64,000 bases of DNA from Peptoniphilus equinus. Its GTDB lineage: Bacteria > Bacillota > Clostridia > Tissierellales > Peptoniphilaceae. The notes beneath the pieces were generated by a model, which saw only the letters and a program-made list of their open reading frames with translations, did not search any database and was not told the origin of the DNA. Position numbers and translations under genes: made by a program. Below are positions 19,701 to 28,529 of the stretch, piece after piece. The stretch lies in NCBI RefSeq assembly GCF_027921445.1, contig NZ_CP115667.1, forward strand, positions 1,645,190 to 1,709,189, written 5' to 3'. Within the stretch, counting starts at the first letter, position 1. Each line of letters starts with the position of its first letter.

Positions 19701-21593
19701 ATGATATTAACACTAAAAAATATAGCCAAATCTTACATTGTGGATCCGATTCTCACCGATGTGAATCTCATTGTGGAAGCGGGGGATAAGGTAGGACTCA
19801 TCGGCAACAACGGCTCCGGCAAATCCACCCTGCTCCATATTATCGCCGGGGACTTGAGTCCGGATAGCGGTGAGGTTATCCTTCAAAAGAATATGAAAAT
19901 CGGTACACTGGTTCAAGAGCATATCGGCCTTTGCGGTACAGTCTACAAGCTGTGTCTCGAGGCCTTTGACGATCTGCGCCGCATGGAAAACGAACTTAAA
20001 CAGCTCACTGAAGCTATTTCCTATCCTGACAATCCCAATTACGAGGCAGATCTCGCAAGATATGGTCACTTACAGGAACGCTTTACGGAACAGGGCGGGT
20101 TTGCTGTGGATTCTCTCATTCGCGGTACTCTTATTGGCTTGGGTTTTGCTGAGGCCGATTTTGACAAAGACATCACCACCCTCTCCGGCGGTCAGAAGTC
20201 CCGGGTGCTGCTTGCAAAACTCCTCCTATCAAAACCCGATATCATGCTTTTGGACGAGCCCACCAACCACTTGGACCTAGCCTCGCTCGCCTGGCTTGAA
20301 AAATACTTAAAGGACTATCGCGGGACCTGCATTATCATCTCTCACGACCGCTACTTTTTAAATGCTGTCGTCAACAAAGTAAGCTTGTTGGAACACGGCG
20401 AGCTCACCACCTATTCAGGCAACTATGATACCTTCTCCCAAAAGCGAAAACACGCCCTGGATGTATTGAAAAAACAATACGCCAACCAGGAACGTGACAT
20501 TAAACGCCAGGAAGAAATCATTCAGCGGTACTTAAGTTTGGGCCGCAACCGGTTTATTCGCCAGGGAAAATCGCGACAAAAGCTCTTAGATAAGATGACG
20601 CGTGTCGAGCTTCCCAGCGATACAAAAAAGACATCGCTGCGTTTTGAGCCGCTCTTTGAATCGGGACAGGACGTCCTTCACGTGGAGAATCTGTCCAAAA
20701 ACTATGGCTCACAGACGGTGTTCCACAACGTCTCATTCAACATTTACAAACGTGACGTCTGCGGTATTATCGGAGACAACGGTGTCGGAAAATCCACGCT
20801 GCTTGAGATTATCGCCGGCACGTTGGAAAAAAACAGCGGAAGCATCGTCTACGGCTCAAAGCTGAAGATGGCATACTTTGATCAGGAAATGAGCCATTTG
20901 AATTTGGAGAATACCGTTATTGATGAGATTTGGGACAGCTATCCGAAACTGAATCACTATGAAATCCGCTCGTACCTTGCGAAGTTTCTATTTATGGGCG
21001 ATGACGTATTCAAACTGGTCGGCGAGCTATCCGGTGGCGAAAAAGGTCGGCTCTCTATTTTAAAGCTCATGCTCCAAGGTGCCAATGTCCTCCTCCTGGA
21101 TGAACCTACCAACCACCTGGATATTGACTCCAAAGAAGTCTTTGAATCTGCAATTAAGGCTTTTGACGGTACCGTCATTGCCGTATCTCACGATCGTTAT
21201 TTTTTAAATGCTGTGACGACGAAGATTTTAAAATTAGAATCGGACGGTGTGTCGGAATACCTGGGCAACTTTGACTACTATCTGGAAAAGACCCAAGATG
21301 ATATCGACGATGACGCGCCAGAGATTACAAAAACTCAGCGTAAAAATCAGGCCAGAGAAGAACGACGCACTCAAGCCCAAACAAAAAAGCGCCGTGAAGC
21401 GCTAAAAACTTTGGAGGCGACTATTGCCGCGCTGGAGGAGGAACTTGCTCAGGTGGATGCCGCCTTAAGCGACCCCGCCACTTATGACGACTCACAACAA
21501 GTGCTACTCTTGTCCCAAACACGGACACGTCTGGACGCCGAATTAGAAGACGCCATGGCGGCATGGATGGAAGTCGGCGACGAAAACCTCTAG
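19701..21593 (+). CDS. ABC-F family ATPase (ribosome-associated, YdiF/Uup type)
   Basis: A 630-residue protein with two ABC cassettes and no membrane domain. Walker A motifs are GNNGSGKST (about 36-44) and GDNGVGKST (about 357-365), the signatures are LSGGQKSR and LSGGEKGR, and both cassettes have LLLDEPTNHLD-type Walker B. It has a linker between cassettes (VLKKQYANQERDIKRQEEII) and a C-terminal charged coiled coil (about 540-630). ABC-F proteins act on ribosomes, in translation factor or antibiotic-protection roles; which one applies here cannot be told. It is preceded by an extended -10 (TGATACAAT, core 19679-19684) and followed by a terminator. Confidence 0.92.
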   Translation: MILTLKNIAKSYIVDPILTDVNLIVEAGDKVGLIGNNGSGKSTLLHIIAGDLSPDSGEVILQKNMKIGTLVQEHIGLCGTVYKLCLEAFDDLRRMENELKQLTEAISYPDNPNYEADLARYGHLQERFTEQGGFAVDSLIRGTLIGLGFAEADFDKDITTLSGGQKSRVLLAKLLLSKPDIMLLDEPTNHLDLASLAWLEKYLKDYRGTCIIISHDRYFLNAVVNKVSLLEHGELTTYSGNYDTFSQKRKHALDVLKKQYANQERDIKRQEEIIQRYLSLGRNRFIRQGKSRQKLLDKMTRVELPSDTKKTSLRFEPLFESGQDVLHVENLSKNYGSQTVFHNVSFNIYKRDVCGIIGDNGVGKSTLLEIIAGTLEKNSGSIVYGSKLKMAYFDQEMSHLNLENTVIDEIWDSYPKLNHYEIRSYLAKFLFMGDDVFKLVGELSGGEKGRLSILKLMLQGANVLLLDEPTNHLDIDSKEVFESAIKAFDGTVIAVSHDRYFLNAVTTKILKLESDGVSEYLGNFDYYLEKTQDDIDDDAPEITKTQRKNQAREERRTQAQTKKRREALKTLEATIAALEEELAQVDAALSDPATYDDSQQVLLLSQTRTRLDAELEDAMAAWMEVGDENL

Positions 21594-21610
21594 CTGAGAT
21601 ATTAACGATG

Positions 21611-21829
21611 TTATCCACAATCCCAAATCCCATAGATTGGCGGTTTGCGAATTCCACTTGGCGAAAACGGCTTAGAAAAGCTCTTTTCGCCTCTTTTTTT
21701 TGTAAAATTTTATTCACAATGCTTGTGCATGATAAACCTTGAATTTAAGCTAATCCACAAAATTATCCACATTGTCCACAAAAAAAGCTCATGTGTTCCT
21801 TGTCTACCTGTGTATAGTTCTGTGTATAG
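21611..21829. repeat. cluster of DnaA boxes between the ABC-F gene and sfsA
   Basis: Three exact TTATNCACA boxes lie at 21611-21619, 21710-21718 and 21763-21771. Four one-mismatch boxes lie at 21751-21759, 21772-21780, and on the opposite strand at 21809-21817 and 21821-21829 (TGTGTATAG twice). All fall in about 220 bp of non-coding, AT-rich DNA about 41 kb from dnaA. A DnaA-titration or accessory site is a reasonable inference. Confidence 0.6.
21660..21700 (+). terminator. terminator of the ABC-F gene
   Basis: Arms GGCGAAAA (21660-21667) and TTTTCGCC (21684-21691) are followed by TCTTTTTTT. It lies within the DnaA-box cluster. Confidence 0.8.
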
Positions 21830-21842
21830 TCCGTCCTGACAG

Positions 21843-22541
21843 TCAGTCCCACATGACCGGCACAGCATCTTTTAACGTCACATCATCGGCTGTCACATGA
21901 CAATCAAACGCAAGAATCCCCACCGTGTCCGCCATCGCTTTTAATGCCTTGGTAAACGCCGGTTGCATCAGTGTATTAGGAGAAAAACTCACAACCCCTT
22001 CCATCTGAATACAAAAGATCACATAGTTTTCAAAGCCTTCTTCGGCAAGTCGACTGAGCCCCACAAGGTGTTTCAGTCCACGAAGTGTAGGCGCGTCAGG
22101 AAAATACGCACGGTTTTCCACTTCCAACGTGACGCCTTTAACTTCAATGTACCCTCTAACTGGTGTGTCCTCCTTAATCCCTTCATAATAAAAGTCGAAA
22201 CGACTGTCACCTTCAGTCCGTTCCCGCGCTAGGTGAAGATGCTTTACCTGAGATAGAATTTGTCCGGCGTTTAAGGCTTCTTCTACAATTTTATTCGGTC
22301 CCTGCGCGTCAATATTGATGAGGCGATCGCCCTTGTAGACACTCACAAGTGAATAGGCAGTCCGACGGTTCGACGTTGCAGCGTGCTCCAATACCACAGG
22401 TGTCCCCTCTAAAAAAAGCTCTCGACACCTTCCGGTATTGGGCACATGAACCTGTATGACAGCGTCCTCCAACTTCACTTCTGCAATAAAGCGATTGAGA
22501 CGACGGATAAATGTGGCGGTGCTAGTACGATGATATTTCAT
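21843..22541 (-). CDS. sfsA: SfsA, sugar fermentation stimulation protein homologue
   Basis: A 232-residue SfsA-family protein with HVPNTGRCRELFLEGTPVVLE near the N-terminus and RGYIEVKGVTLEVENRAYFPDAPTLRG in the second half. The family has a nuclease-like (PD-(D/E)XK-type) core and a nucleic-acid-binding N-terminal fold. The original sugar-fermentation phenotype comes from E. coli, and the molecular role remains unclear. It is a single gene with no close operon partner. Confidence 0.93.
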   Translation of the reverse strand: MKYHRTSTATFIRRLNRFIAEVKLEDAVIQVHVPNTGRCRELFLEGTPVVLEHAATSNRRTAYSLVSVYKGDRLINIDAQGPNKIVEEALNAGQILSQVKHLHLARERTEGDSRFDFYYEGIKEDTPVRGYIEVKGVTLEVENRAYFPDAPTLRGLKHLVGLSRLAEEGFENYVIFCIQMEGVVSFSPNTLMQPAFTKALKAMADTVGILAFDCHVTADDVTLKDAVPVMWD

Positions 22542-22903
22542 AATTGTCCTTTGTCTGATACTGGATGTCTTGTACGATTTACGACTACCATCATACCACA
22601 GCCTCGCCTAATGGCAAGGCTGCAAATACTCGCCATCCCGCCCATTGCATATCCATGATCGGCTCTCAGAAAACCTCCGCCTCTACTATTGCCTTCATAC
22701 ACGCCACCCTACGCTGTTTCCATGACACCCAAAACCTGCGACATCACCTGTGCAAAAACCATTTTGCTGCTAAGACGTGGGGCAAGTACTTCTAAAAATC
22801 GATGGTCTTCTCGCTCAACGTATCGAGAAGGCACTGTACAGTCCGCGGTCCAATGACTTGTCAAAGATGACACCGGGTCAAGTAAGTTTTACAATGTTTC
22901 ACA
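22542..22903. other. non-coding interval upstream of sfsA
   Basis: I see no gene here. One imperfect 10-bp hairpin (CAGCCTCGCC / GGCAAGGCTG, 22599-22622) is visible, without a T tract. The short plus-strand frame across it has no ribosome binding site and no family resemblance. Confidence 0.4.
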
Positions 22904-22932
22904 TTGAAAGTTGACGTTTATTTTAGTATACT
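22904..22932 (+). promoter_or_regulatory. promoter of a candidate leader RNA
   Basis: TTGAAA (22904-22909), a 17-bp spacer, TATACT (22927-22932). It points into the structured non-coding interval that precedes the YitT-like gene. Confidence 0.7.
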
Positions 22933-22938
22933 GTAATT

Positions 22939-23139
22939 ACATTTAAATTGTGGTTGCCGCATACGAAGCGGTAGTTTTTATCTGATGCCTAACTGTCGAT
23001 AGATGGCTTGAGTTGTATCTGATGTGATACAGTCTTCGGCAAAAAAGACAGGGAGAAGCTCAGAGTTTTTACAAGTGAAAAAATCTTAAAAACAAAAAAG
23101 CATCAACACCACCAAGATAGGCACTGTCTATCTTTTTTT
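22939..23139 (+). ncRNA. candidate structured leader RNA ending in a terminator (unknown class)
   Basis: About 200 nt with no coding potential lie between a good promoter and an intrinsic terminator. Visible elements are a hairpin TTGCCGC / GCGGTAG (22954-22974); a possible closing stem TGATGC (22983-22988) with GCATCA (23100-23105); an inner hairpin GTATC / GATAC (about 23015-23030); and the terminator. GATAGA at 22998-23003 can pair with TCTATC in the terminator's 3' arm (23127-23132), which would be an antiterminator. This architecture suits a riboswitch or attenuator, but I cannot match it to a class I know. It could instead be a free-standing small RNA. Confidence 0.45.
23114..23139 (+). 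terminator. terminator/attenuator upstream of the YitT-like gene
   Basis: A 7-bp stem AAGATAG / CTATCTT with a 7-nt loop is followed by TTTTT. It ends 38 bp before the start codon of the YitT-like gene, before its ribosome binding site. Confidence 0.75.
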
Positions 23140-23176
23140 AGTGCAGTTATTGGCAGGAAAACACATGGAGGTCGTT

Positions 23177-23815
23177 ATGCCAAAAGTTTTTTATGATTTT
23201 TTCCAAATTAATCGTTCGATATTGCTCAAGTTACTGGCCGGCACGTCGCTAATGAGTTTTGTGTTGGTGAACATTCACATGCAGTCCAACATCACCGAAG
23301 GCGGCGTCCTGGGTCTCACCATGCTGCTCTACAAACTTTTTGGATGGGACCCGGCGGTGACCAGTCCCCTTTTGGACTTTGCCGCCTTCAGCTTGGGAGT
23401 CACCTACTTCGGGCGGAAATTTTTAAAGCGGACAGCTCTGTGCTCTCTTCTTTTTGCACTGTTCTATAAACTGTTTTTCACTCTGGGTCCGGTGCTTCCA
23501 AACCTCTACCAGCTCCCCGCTGTGGCTTCTATTCTGGGTGGTCTGGGGATCGGACTGGGGTGCGGACTCATTGTCCACGAAGGCATTGCCGCCGGCGGCG
23601 ACGATGCGCTGGCACTTGTACTCTCCAATCGTCTGAATCTCAAGATTAATCGAGTGTATTTTCTCACGGATTTCAGCATTCTGATCTTATCTTTAACCTA
23701 CATTCCTGTAAATCGGATCGGATTTTCTCTGCTCACAACTGTGGTCTCGTCACTAGTTATCAGACAGATCGAAGTACTTTTGCCACAAAAAAATGGTGCA
23801 CGAAGCACCATCTAA
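23177..23815 (+). CDS. YitT family integral membrane protein (short form)
   Basis: About 212 residues with five to six membrane segments. The YitT-type features are the first helix after a short cytoplasmic start, GGVLGLTMLLYKLFGWDP, and IGLGCGLIVHEGIAAGGDDALAL. It lacks the C-terminal DUF2179 domain that longer YitT proteins carry. The function of the family is unknown. I chose the ATG at 23177 because GGAGGTCGTT precedes it. The gene lies behind the candidate leader RNA, so that RNA may control it. Confidence 0.85.
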   Translation: MPKVFYDFFQINRSILLKLLAGTSLMSFVLVNIHMQSNITEGGVLGLTMLLYKLFGWDPAVTSPLLDFAAFSLGVTYFGRKFLKRTALCSLLFALFYKLFFTLGPVLPNLYQLPAVASILGGLGIGLGCGLIVHEGIAAGGDDALALVLSNRLNLKINRVYFLTDFSILILSLTYIPVNRIGFSLLTTVVSSLVIRQIEVLLPQKNGARSTI

Positions 23816-23828
23816 TAACTTTATGACA

Positions 23829-23857
23829 CGTCACAGCCAAAAGGTTGTGGCGTTTTT
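23829..23857 (+). terminator. terminator of the YitT-like gene
   Basis: Stem CGTCACAGCC / GGTTGTGGCG (with G-U pairs) with an AAAA loop, followed by TTTTT, just after the stop codon. Confidence 0.8.
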
Positions 23858-23960
23858 ACAAGTACGAATACCGCCTTTGTAGAACATGGGCCTCGCCTCC
23901 CACGTCCGCTTAACCGGTAATGCCGACAGACGGCTCCATCAAAGAAACTTTAGCCATCAC

Positions 23961-24914
23961 TTATAGACCGGCAAAAAAGTTCTTAATCCAATCAATGATC
24001 TGAGCAAAGATGCCTTTAGACTGCTCTAAGACCTGTTGGCCTTCCGGCGAGCTGAGATAATCCTTGGCCTTTGACGCTAAATCTTTTGCCACATCGGAAT
24101 ACTTGCCGGCTTCCTGAGCCACCTGATCCCAGTTGATATTTGCATTTTTCATCTTCGTAAAAAGTCCTACCAAACTCTCTACCTGATTGTCGGAGATGGT
24201 AATGTGATACTCTTGCGCCACGTTGTTGATCACGGTTCGAAGTTGCTCCTCATTAGCCGGCATATTCTTTTCCATCGCCACTTTAATGGAGTTGATAAGA
24301 TCGTTGGTTTCTTGTTCTCCCATTTCTTCCGTAAGCTGCTGACTCACGACCATCTCTTCATTTGCCACTTTTTTCACTTCATCGGAAATCACAGCACCGG
24401 AGGTCTGTTCATAGGCTTTCATAATACCGGTTAAAGCGGCAGTCCCTGTGACAGAGTTCGGCGCAGTAATAACCACATCGGCATCTGTAACCCCCGCCGT
24501 GATGAGAGCATTTCGATAGGTAGATTCGGTAATGTAATTGATCTTGTCCGAAACGTCAATATCCAAGCCGCTTCCTGCTTCCGTATAGGTAATCAGGGAA
24601 CTGGAGATGGCCTTGTGTCCAATTTTACCCGCCGGAACCACATCGCCAAGATACTTGTGTTCCTCATCATTGGTCACTTCAATAATTTGCGCATCCTTCG
24701 GCGCATTCAGCTCGTCTAAAATTGCAGACCGTTCATTGGTATCCAAATTGGCTCCAATACTGACCACACTGTCTCCAACAGCCGCATCGGCCAGAACCGA
24801 AGCTGGCAGTAGCATCAGCCCCGCCATAGCGATAACAGCAGGCAGCGAGCGAATCTTTTTCAGTTCTCGGGCAGATTTATGTGGCATCGTTGTATCATAT
24901 TTTAAATTTCTCAA
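23961..24914 (-). CDS. DUF1002 family exported protein (YpuA-like; TTG start)
   Basis: A 317-residue secreted protein. After a charged N-terminus there is a signal peptide (LPAVIAMAGLMLLPASVLADA, cleavage near residue 42-44). The mature part is DUF1002-like: VVSIGANLDTNERSAILDELNAP, then YTEAGSGLDIDVSDKINYITESTYRNALITAGV. The family is extracytoplasmic and of unknown function. The start is a TTG at 24914 with AAAAGGA about 9 nt upstream; an ATG at 24887 lacks such a site. It is monocistronic. Confidence 0.88.
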   Translation of the reverse strand: MRNLKYDTTMPHKSARELKKIRSLPAVIAMAGLMLLPASVLADAAVGDSVVSIGANLDTNERSAILDELNAPKDAQIIEVTNDEEHKYLGDVVPAGKIGHKAISSSLITYTEAGSGLDIDVSDKINYITESTYRNALITAGVTDADVVITAPNSVTGTAALTGIMKAYEQTSGAVISDEVKKVANEEMVVSQQLTEEMGEQETNDLINSIKVAMEKNMPANEEQLRTVINNVAQEYHITISDNQVESLVGLFTKMKNANINWDQVAQEAGKYSDVAKDLASKAKDYLSSPEGQQVLEQSKGIFAQIIDWIKNFFAGL

Positions 24915-25012
24915 ATTTTCACATCCTTTTCCTGATCTGATTGTAACAGAGCAATTTGAATAAATTGTGAAAATTCCAAAACCTTAGAAGTTTCTTAAGA
25001 TATCCGAGCACT

Positions 25013-25039
25013 AAAAAAGACGAGGCGTACCTCGTCTTT
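25013..25039 (-). terminator. terminator of hgdCAB
   Basis: A 10-bp stem AAAGACGAGG / CCTCGTCTTT with a 4-nt loop and a T tract on the minus strand, just after the hgdB stop. Confidence 0.92.
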
Positions 25040-25048
25040 ATCAATGTA

Positions 25049-26194
25049 TTAGAAGCGATTAAGCTCAACCATTTCCTTAAAGGTTTCAAGTTGTGTCTTG
25101 ACTTGACCGAAATCGGACATTTGTTGGTCATAACCCATTTTGATCAGTGGAATGCCGGCTTCTTCATAAGCTTTCTTCAGGGACGGATACTCCATTTCTT
25201 CCGTGTCATTAAAGTTCATCATGAAGAGCAGACAGCCGTCAGCGTCATTATCTTCAGCAAGGCTGACCACATAAGCCGGACGTTTGGTGATATCCGGATC
25301 GTAAAGAATCGGATCTTCATCCATGCGGGCAAATTGATCGGCCAAAGCACGCATTGGATCGTCAATGGATGTATCGACATCAATTCTAAAGCCTCGAGAT
25401 TCATGAGCTACATCGTCTGCGACAATATTGATGTCGTAGTCATCAAAGACTTGAAGAAGTCCCGGATTGTCCACAATGATACCGGAGGTAACCACTCTTG
25501 GGCCGTTCCATTCTTCTTCAGGCAGGGCTTTAAGAGCATCAACCAATGCACCGAGAAGCTCGTTGTATTCTTCTTTGAGCATATGCCATGACGCTTTCAG
25601 TACCAGAGTCCGGTCAGTCGCGGAGATCGTCTTTCTGTGTGAAGCTGCCAGTTTGATAAATTCCCGTTTTAAGCGGCGCATATCATTGTAGACTTCAAAA
25701 GTGTGCTTGAAGTTTTCATCGGGTACCGTCTCACCGGTCACTTCTTCCAAGCGCTTGCGAGCTTTGTCGAACATCTTGGCATTAAAAGTGATACCAAACT
25801 CTTCTTTTCTGTGTTGGCCGTGATTGAAAAATACCATCGGGATCTTGCGACCGGCAGATACTTTATAGTTTTGAGACAGCGGACGCAGGGTGTCATCCAA
25901 CGTAGTGACCAACATGGCGCTCAAGCCGTCAAGAGTACCATCAAGAGACATTTCCAAGCAGCGTAGGGCTAAGGAATAGTAAAACGTAGGGAAGTAATTT
26001 TTAGCTTGGTCAATAGGACCTTGACCACCCCAAATGCCGATTGGCACCATGCCGCCGGCATGTACGATTTCTTCAGGTGCGTAATAAGGGAACACCCCTA
26101 CCACTTTTTTGCCTTCTGCCAGGTATTTATCGATTTGTTCTCTTTGATTATTTGCAATGTGTGCCAGTGTATCAAGAATTTCTCTGATTTCCAT
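25049..26194 (-). CDS. hgdB: (R)-2-hydroxyglutaryl-CoA dehydratase beta subunit
   Basis: About 381 residues, 2-hydroxyacyl-CoA dehydratase D-component family (EILDTLAHIANNQREQIDKYL, VVGVFPYYAPEEIVHAGGMVPIGIWGG). With HgdA it removes water from 2-hydroxyglutaryl-CoA by a ketyl-radical mechanism to give glutaconyl-CoA. The start at 26194 is supported by AAGGAGGTGGAGT directly upstream; the ATG at 26227 has no such site. It overlaps hgdA's end by no coding bases (12-bp gap) and is last in hgdCAB. Confidence 0.95.
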   Translation of the reverse strand: MEIREILDTLAHIANNQREQIDKYLAEGKKVVGVFPYYAPEEIVHAGGMVPIGIWGGQGPIDQAKNYFPTFYYSLALRCLEMSLDGTLDGLSAMLVTTLDDTLRPLSQNYKVSAGRKIPMVFFNHGQHRKEEFGITFNAKMFDKARKRLEEVTGETVPDENFKHTFEVYNDMRRLKREFIKLAASHRKTISATDRTLVLKASWHMLKEEYNELLGALVDALKALPEEEWNGPRVVTSGIIVDNPGLLQVFDDYDINIVADDVAHESRGFRIDVDTSIDDPMRALADQFARMDEDPILYDPDITKRPAYVVSLAEDNDADGCLLFMMNFNDTEEMEYPSLKKAYEEAGIPLIKMGYDQQMSDFGQVKTQLETFKEMVELNRF

Positions 26195-26205
26195 ACTCCA
26201 CCTCC

Positions 26206-27531
26206 TTAAATTGTTGGTTTTGACCAATCGGTTGGCTTGGTGTTGTCAAAGTTAGTATAAACTTCTTCACCGGCAGCCTCACGTGCTTCTTTCCGTTCGT
26301 CCATAATTTCTACGAGACCTTGTACACGTGTCTTGTACTGTTCTTCGGAGAAGTTACGTTCATCAGCTTGGTCACCATCAAAGTGGACAACTGGAATATC
26401 CAGGTCTTCTTTCCAGCGACGTTCGATTTCAGGCATAGCTCCGGACCAAGGTTTGCAAGAGCGGTTGTAATTGACAAGAGCGCCGCTGATGCCGTTTTCT
26501 TTGGCCATCGTTTCACGCCATTCCACACCATCTTCAATACATACAGAGCAAGGTGCTTTAGAGTAAGCTGCTGCCATTTCACGAATACCATCATATTGGA
26601 ATCCGAAAGCCGGTGCATAAACTACCGCTGTAACATTGACGCCGGCGTTTTTCAATGGCTCAAAAAGTGGACGTAGTGCCGGCCAGCAAGGAATCCCTTC
26701 AAAGAGAATACGGTGTTCTTCAGGATATTCCCAAGTGGATGTGCCTTCTCGAACGGATTGTTCAAACTCTTCAGCGAGAAGCTCAAAGCCTTCAGCGGCA
26801 CGGACGTCGCAACGGGCAGCTACAATGTCAGCCATGTGGTTGAAAAGATCAAAACCGGAGAGCGGCGATGGTTTATAAGCCATGTAAGAGCAGGCTTTTA
26901 ACCAGGCTGCTGCTGTACGGTTCGCCACATCACAGGCGGCATTGAATTTTTCTTCGTCAAATTTCTTGCCGGTCAGTTCTTCCAATTGATGAATCGCATG
27001 TTCAAATTGACCTACCATGTAATCAATCTTCTCTTCCGAGACATCTTTGGTGTTTTGGAATGGAAAGTCAATCATAATCATTGGAATATTGTGTATACGC
27101 GCAATGTTTTCGTACCATTTGGTCATCATATTACAGATGTTGTTACAACAAAGTACGAAATCAGGTTGCGGCATCTTCCGTGCATCAGTCGGTTCGCCGG
27201 CTGCAAAGGCAAGGGAAATCCGGGCGTAGCCGCAGATGTCGTTATCGTAACCCATGTCTTCAGCTGTATTGCAAAGACGGAGACCATCTTTTTTAGCCGC
27301 CGTAGTCGCAGCGTGATTTTCAGGGTAAACGACTTGCAGATCAAATGCCTTGGCAAGTTCAATCGGGAATTTGGACGAGCTCCAACCTACCAATTCGCCT
27401 CGCTGTTTTGCATCCCATGCATCACCATACACGGCATCGACAACGCCTCTAAGTACTGCCGCTGCGGGTTTGTGTCCTTCGACCGGTCTCGGCGTAATGC
27501 CCGGGATCTTTTCTAATACTTTCTTAGCCAT
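26206..27531 (-). CDS. hgdA: (R)-2-hydroxyglutaryl-CoA dehydratase alpha subunit
   Basis: A 441-residue partner of HgdB in the same family. Cys residues in FVLCCNNICNMMTKWYENIAR (about 130-150) and the later NRSCKPWSGAMPEIERRW segment match the positions expected for the [4Fe-4S] cluster that receives the activating electron from HgdC. It is cytosolic. The gene follows hgdC by 19 bp with AGGAGGAATT before its ATG. It is slightly shorter than some described alpha subunits, but I see no disruption. Confidence 0.95.
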   Translation of the reverse strand: MAKKVLEKIPGITPRPVEGHKPAAAVLRGVVDAVYGDAWDAKQRGELVGWSSSKFPIELAKAFDLQVVYPENHAATTAAKKDGLRLCNTAEDMGYDNDICGYARISLAFAAGEPTDARKMPQPDFVLCCNNICNMMTKWYENIARIHNIPMIMIDFPFQNTKDVSEEKIDYMVGQFEHAIHQLEELTGKKFDEEKFNAACDVANRTAAAWLKACSYMAYKPSPLSGFDLFNHMADIVAARCDVRAAEGFELLAEEFEQSVREGTSTWEYPEEHRILFEGIPCWPALRPLFEPLKNAGVNVTAVVYAPAFGFQYDGIREMAAAYSKAPCSVCIEDGVEWRETMAKENGISGALVNYNRSCKPWSGAMPEIERRWKEDLDIPVVHFDGDQADERNFSEEQYKTRVQGLVEIMDERKEAREAAGEEVYTNFDNTKPTDWSKPTI

Positions 27532-27550
27532 AATTCCTCCTAAGCTTCAC

Positions 27551-28369
27551 TTATTTAGCTTGTCTTGCTTCTTTCTTAGCTTTATTTTGATACTTTTGGT
27601 AACCAAAGAGTGCAGCCCCTAAGGCTCCATTAAGTTGACAAAGTTCCGACGTGTGAATACTGTGCCCAATATTAGCTTCCAACGCACGAACCATACCTTG
27701 GTTCAGCGCGACCCCGCCGGTCATAATCACATCATCCTGAATCCCCACGCGCTTGGCCAAAGAGCCCACACGACTGGCGATGGCAGAGTGAATACCTTTG
27801 ACAATATCTTCGATTTTTGTGCCCTGTGCCAACTGAGAGATGACTTCCGACTCGGCAAAGACGGTACAGGTGGATGAAATAGCCACATCATTTTGGCTCT
27901 TGGCATCCAGTTCTTCCAATTCCGATACATCCACTTCCAGCACATGGGCGATAACATCCAGAAAACGACCGGTACCTGCTGCGCATTTATCATTCATGAC
28001 AAAGTTGTCTAAAACGCCGCCATCCCCAATTTTCAAGGCTTTGGCATCCTGGCCACCAATGTCAATAATGGTGTGAACATGGGGAAATAGGAAATAGGCG
28101 CCTCGGGCATGACAGGAGAGCTCAGACATTTGAAAATCTGCAATCTCCAGGGCATTACGACCGTAGCCTGTGGCCATGACGTACTGAATATCCTCACGAG
28201 CAAGACCCGCCTGCTCCAATATGCCTTCCACGGCACGCTTAGGCCCGCTGGTCCCTGCCCCCACATCGATGACAATTTTGCCCACGATTTCCGAGCCGTC
28301 TTTTAAAATGACGCCTTTAGTCGCTGTGGAACCAATATCAATACCCATAGTATAAACGGATTGACTCAT
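27551..28369 (-). CDS. hgdC: 2-hydroxyglutaryl-CoA dehydratase activator (ATPase component A)
   Basis: A 272-residue ASKHA-fold ATPase: phosphate-1 loop [11 protein letters not shown], phosphate-2 IIDIGGQD, and [11 protein letters not shown]. The two Cys that hold the [4Fe-4S] cluster between homodimer subunits are present ([12 protein letters not shown] and [12 protein letters not shown]). It uses two ATP to push one low-potential electron into HgdAB. It is the first gene of hgdCAB, with its own consensus promoter at 28421-28449. Confidence 0.96.
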   Translation of the reverse strand: MSQSVYTMGIDIGSTATKGVILKDGSEIVGKIVIDVGAGTSGPKRAVEGILEQAGLAREDIQYVMATGYGRNALEIADFQMSELSCHARGAYFLFPHVHTIIDIGGQDAKALKIGDGGVLDNFVMNDKCAAGTGRFLDVIAHVLEVDVSELEELDAKSQNDVAISSTCTVFAESEVISQLAQGTKIEDIVKGIHSAIASRVGSLAKRVGIQDDVIMTGGVALNQGMVRALEANIGHSIHTSELCQLNGALGAALFGYQKYQNKAKKEARQAK

Positions 28370-28420
28370 TCTTTTCCTTCCTAATATCTATATAAATTTA
28401 TTTGATAGCCGTACGCCTTC

Positions 28421-28449
28421 ATTGTACAACGACCCGCTCGTTCTGTCAA
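28421..28449 (-). promoter_or_regulatory. hgdCAB promoter
   Basis: On the minus strand, TTGACA (28444-28449), 17 bp, TACAAT (28421-28426). It is a perfect -35 with a near-consensus -10, about 50 bp upstream of hgdC. Confidence 0.85.
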
Positions 28450-28497
28450 AATACCGACATTCAGGATACAGCTGATTAAAATAATTTAAGCCTATAT

Positions 28498-28522
28498 AGA
28501 AAGACAGGCCAAGACCTGTCTT
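28498..28522 (-). terminator. terminator between gcdA and hgdC
   Basis: An 8-bp stem AAGACAGG / CCTGTCTT with a 6-nt loop, followed on the minus strand by TTTCTAT. It separates the gcd/gct unit from hgdCAB. Confidence 0.75.
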
Positions 28523-28529
28523 ATTCTAT

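Noticed and set aside
22939..23139. 6S RNA, SRP RNA or a named riboswitch
   Set aside because: No conserved core of 6S, SRP, SAM, TPP, cobalamin, lysine, glycine, FMN, purine or T-box RNAs is visible; kept as an unnamed candidate.
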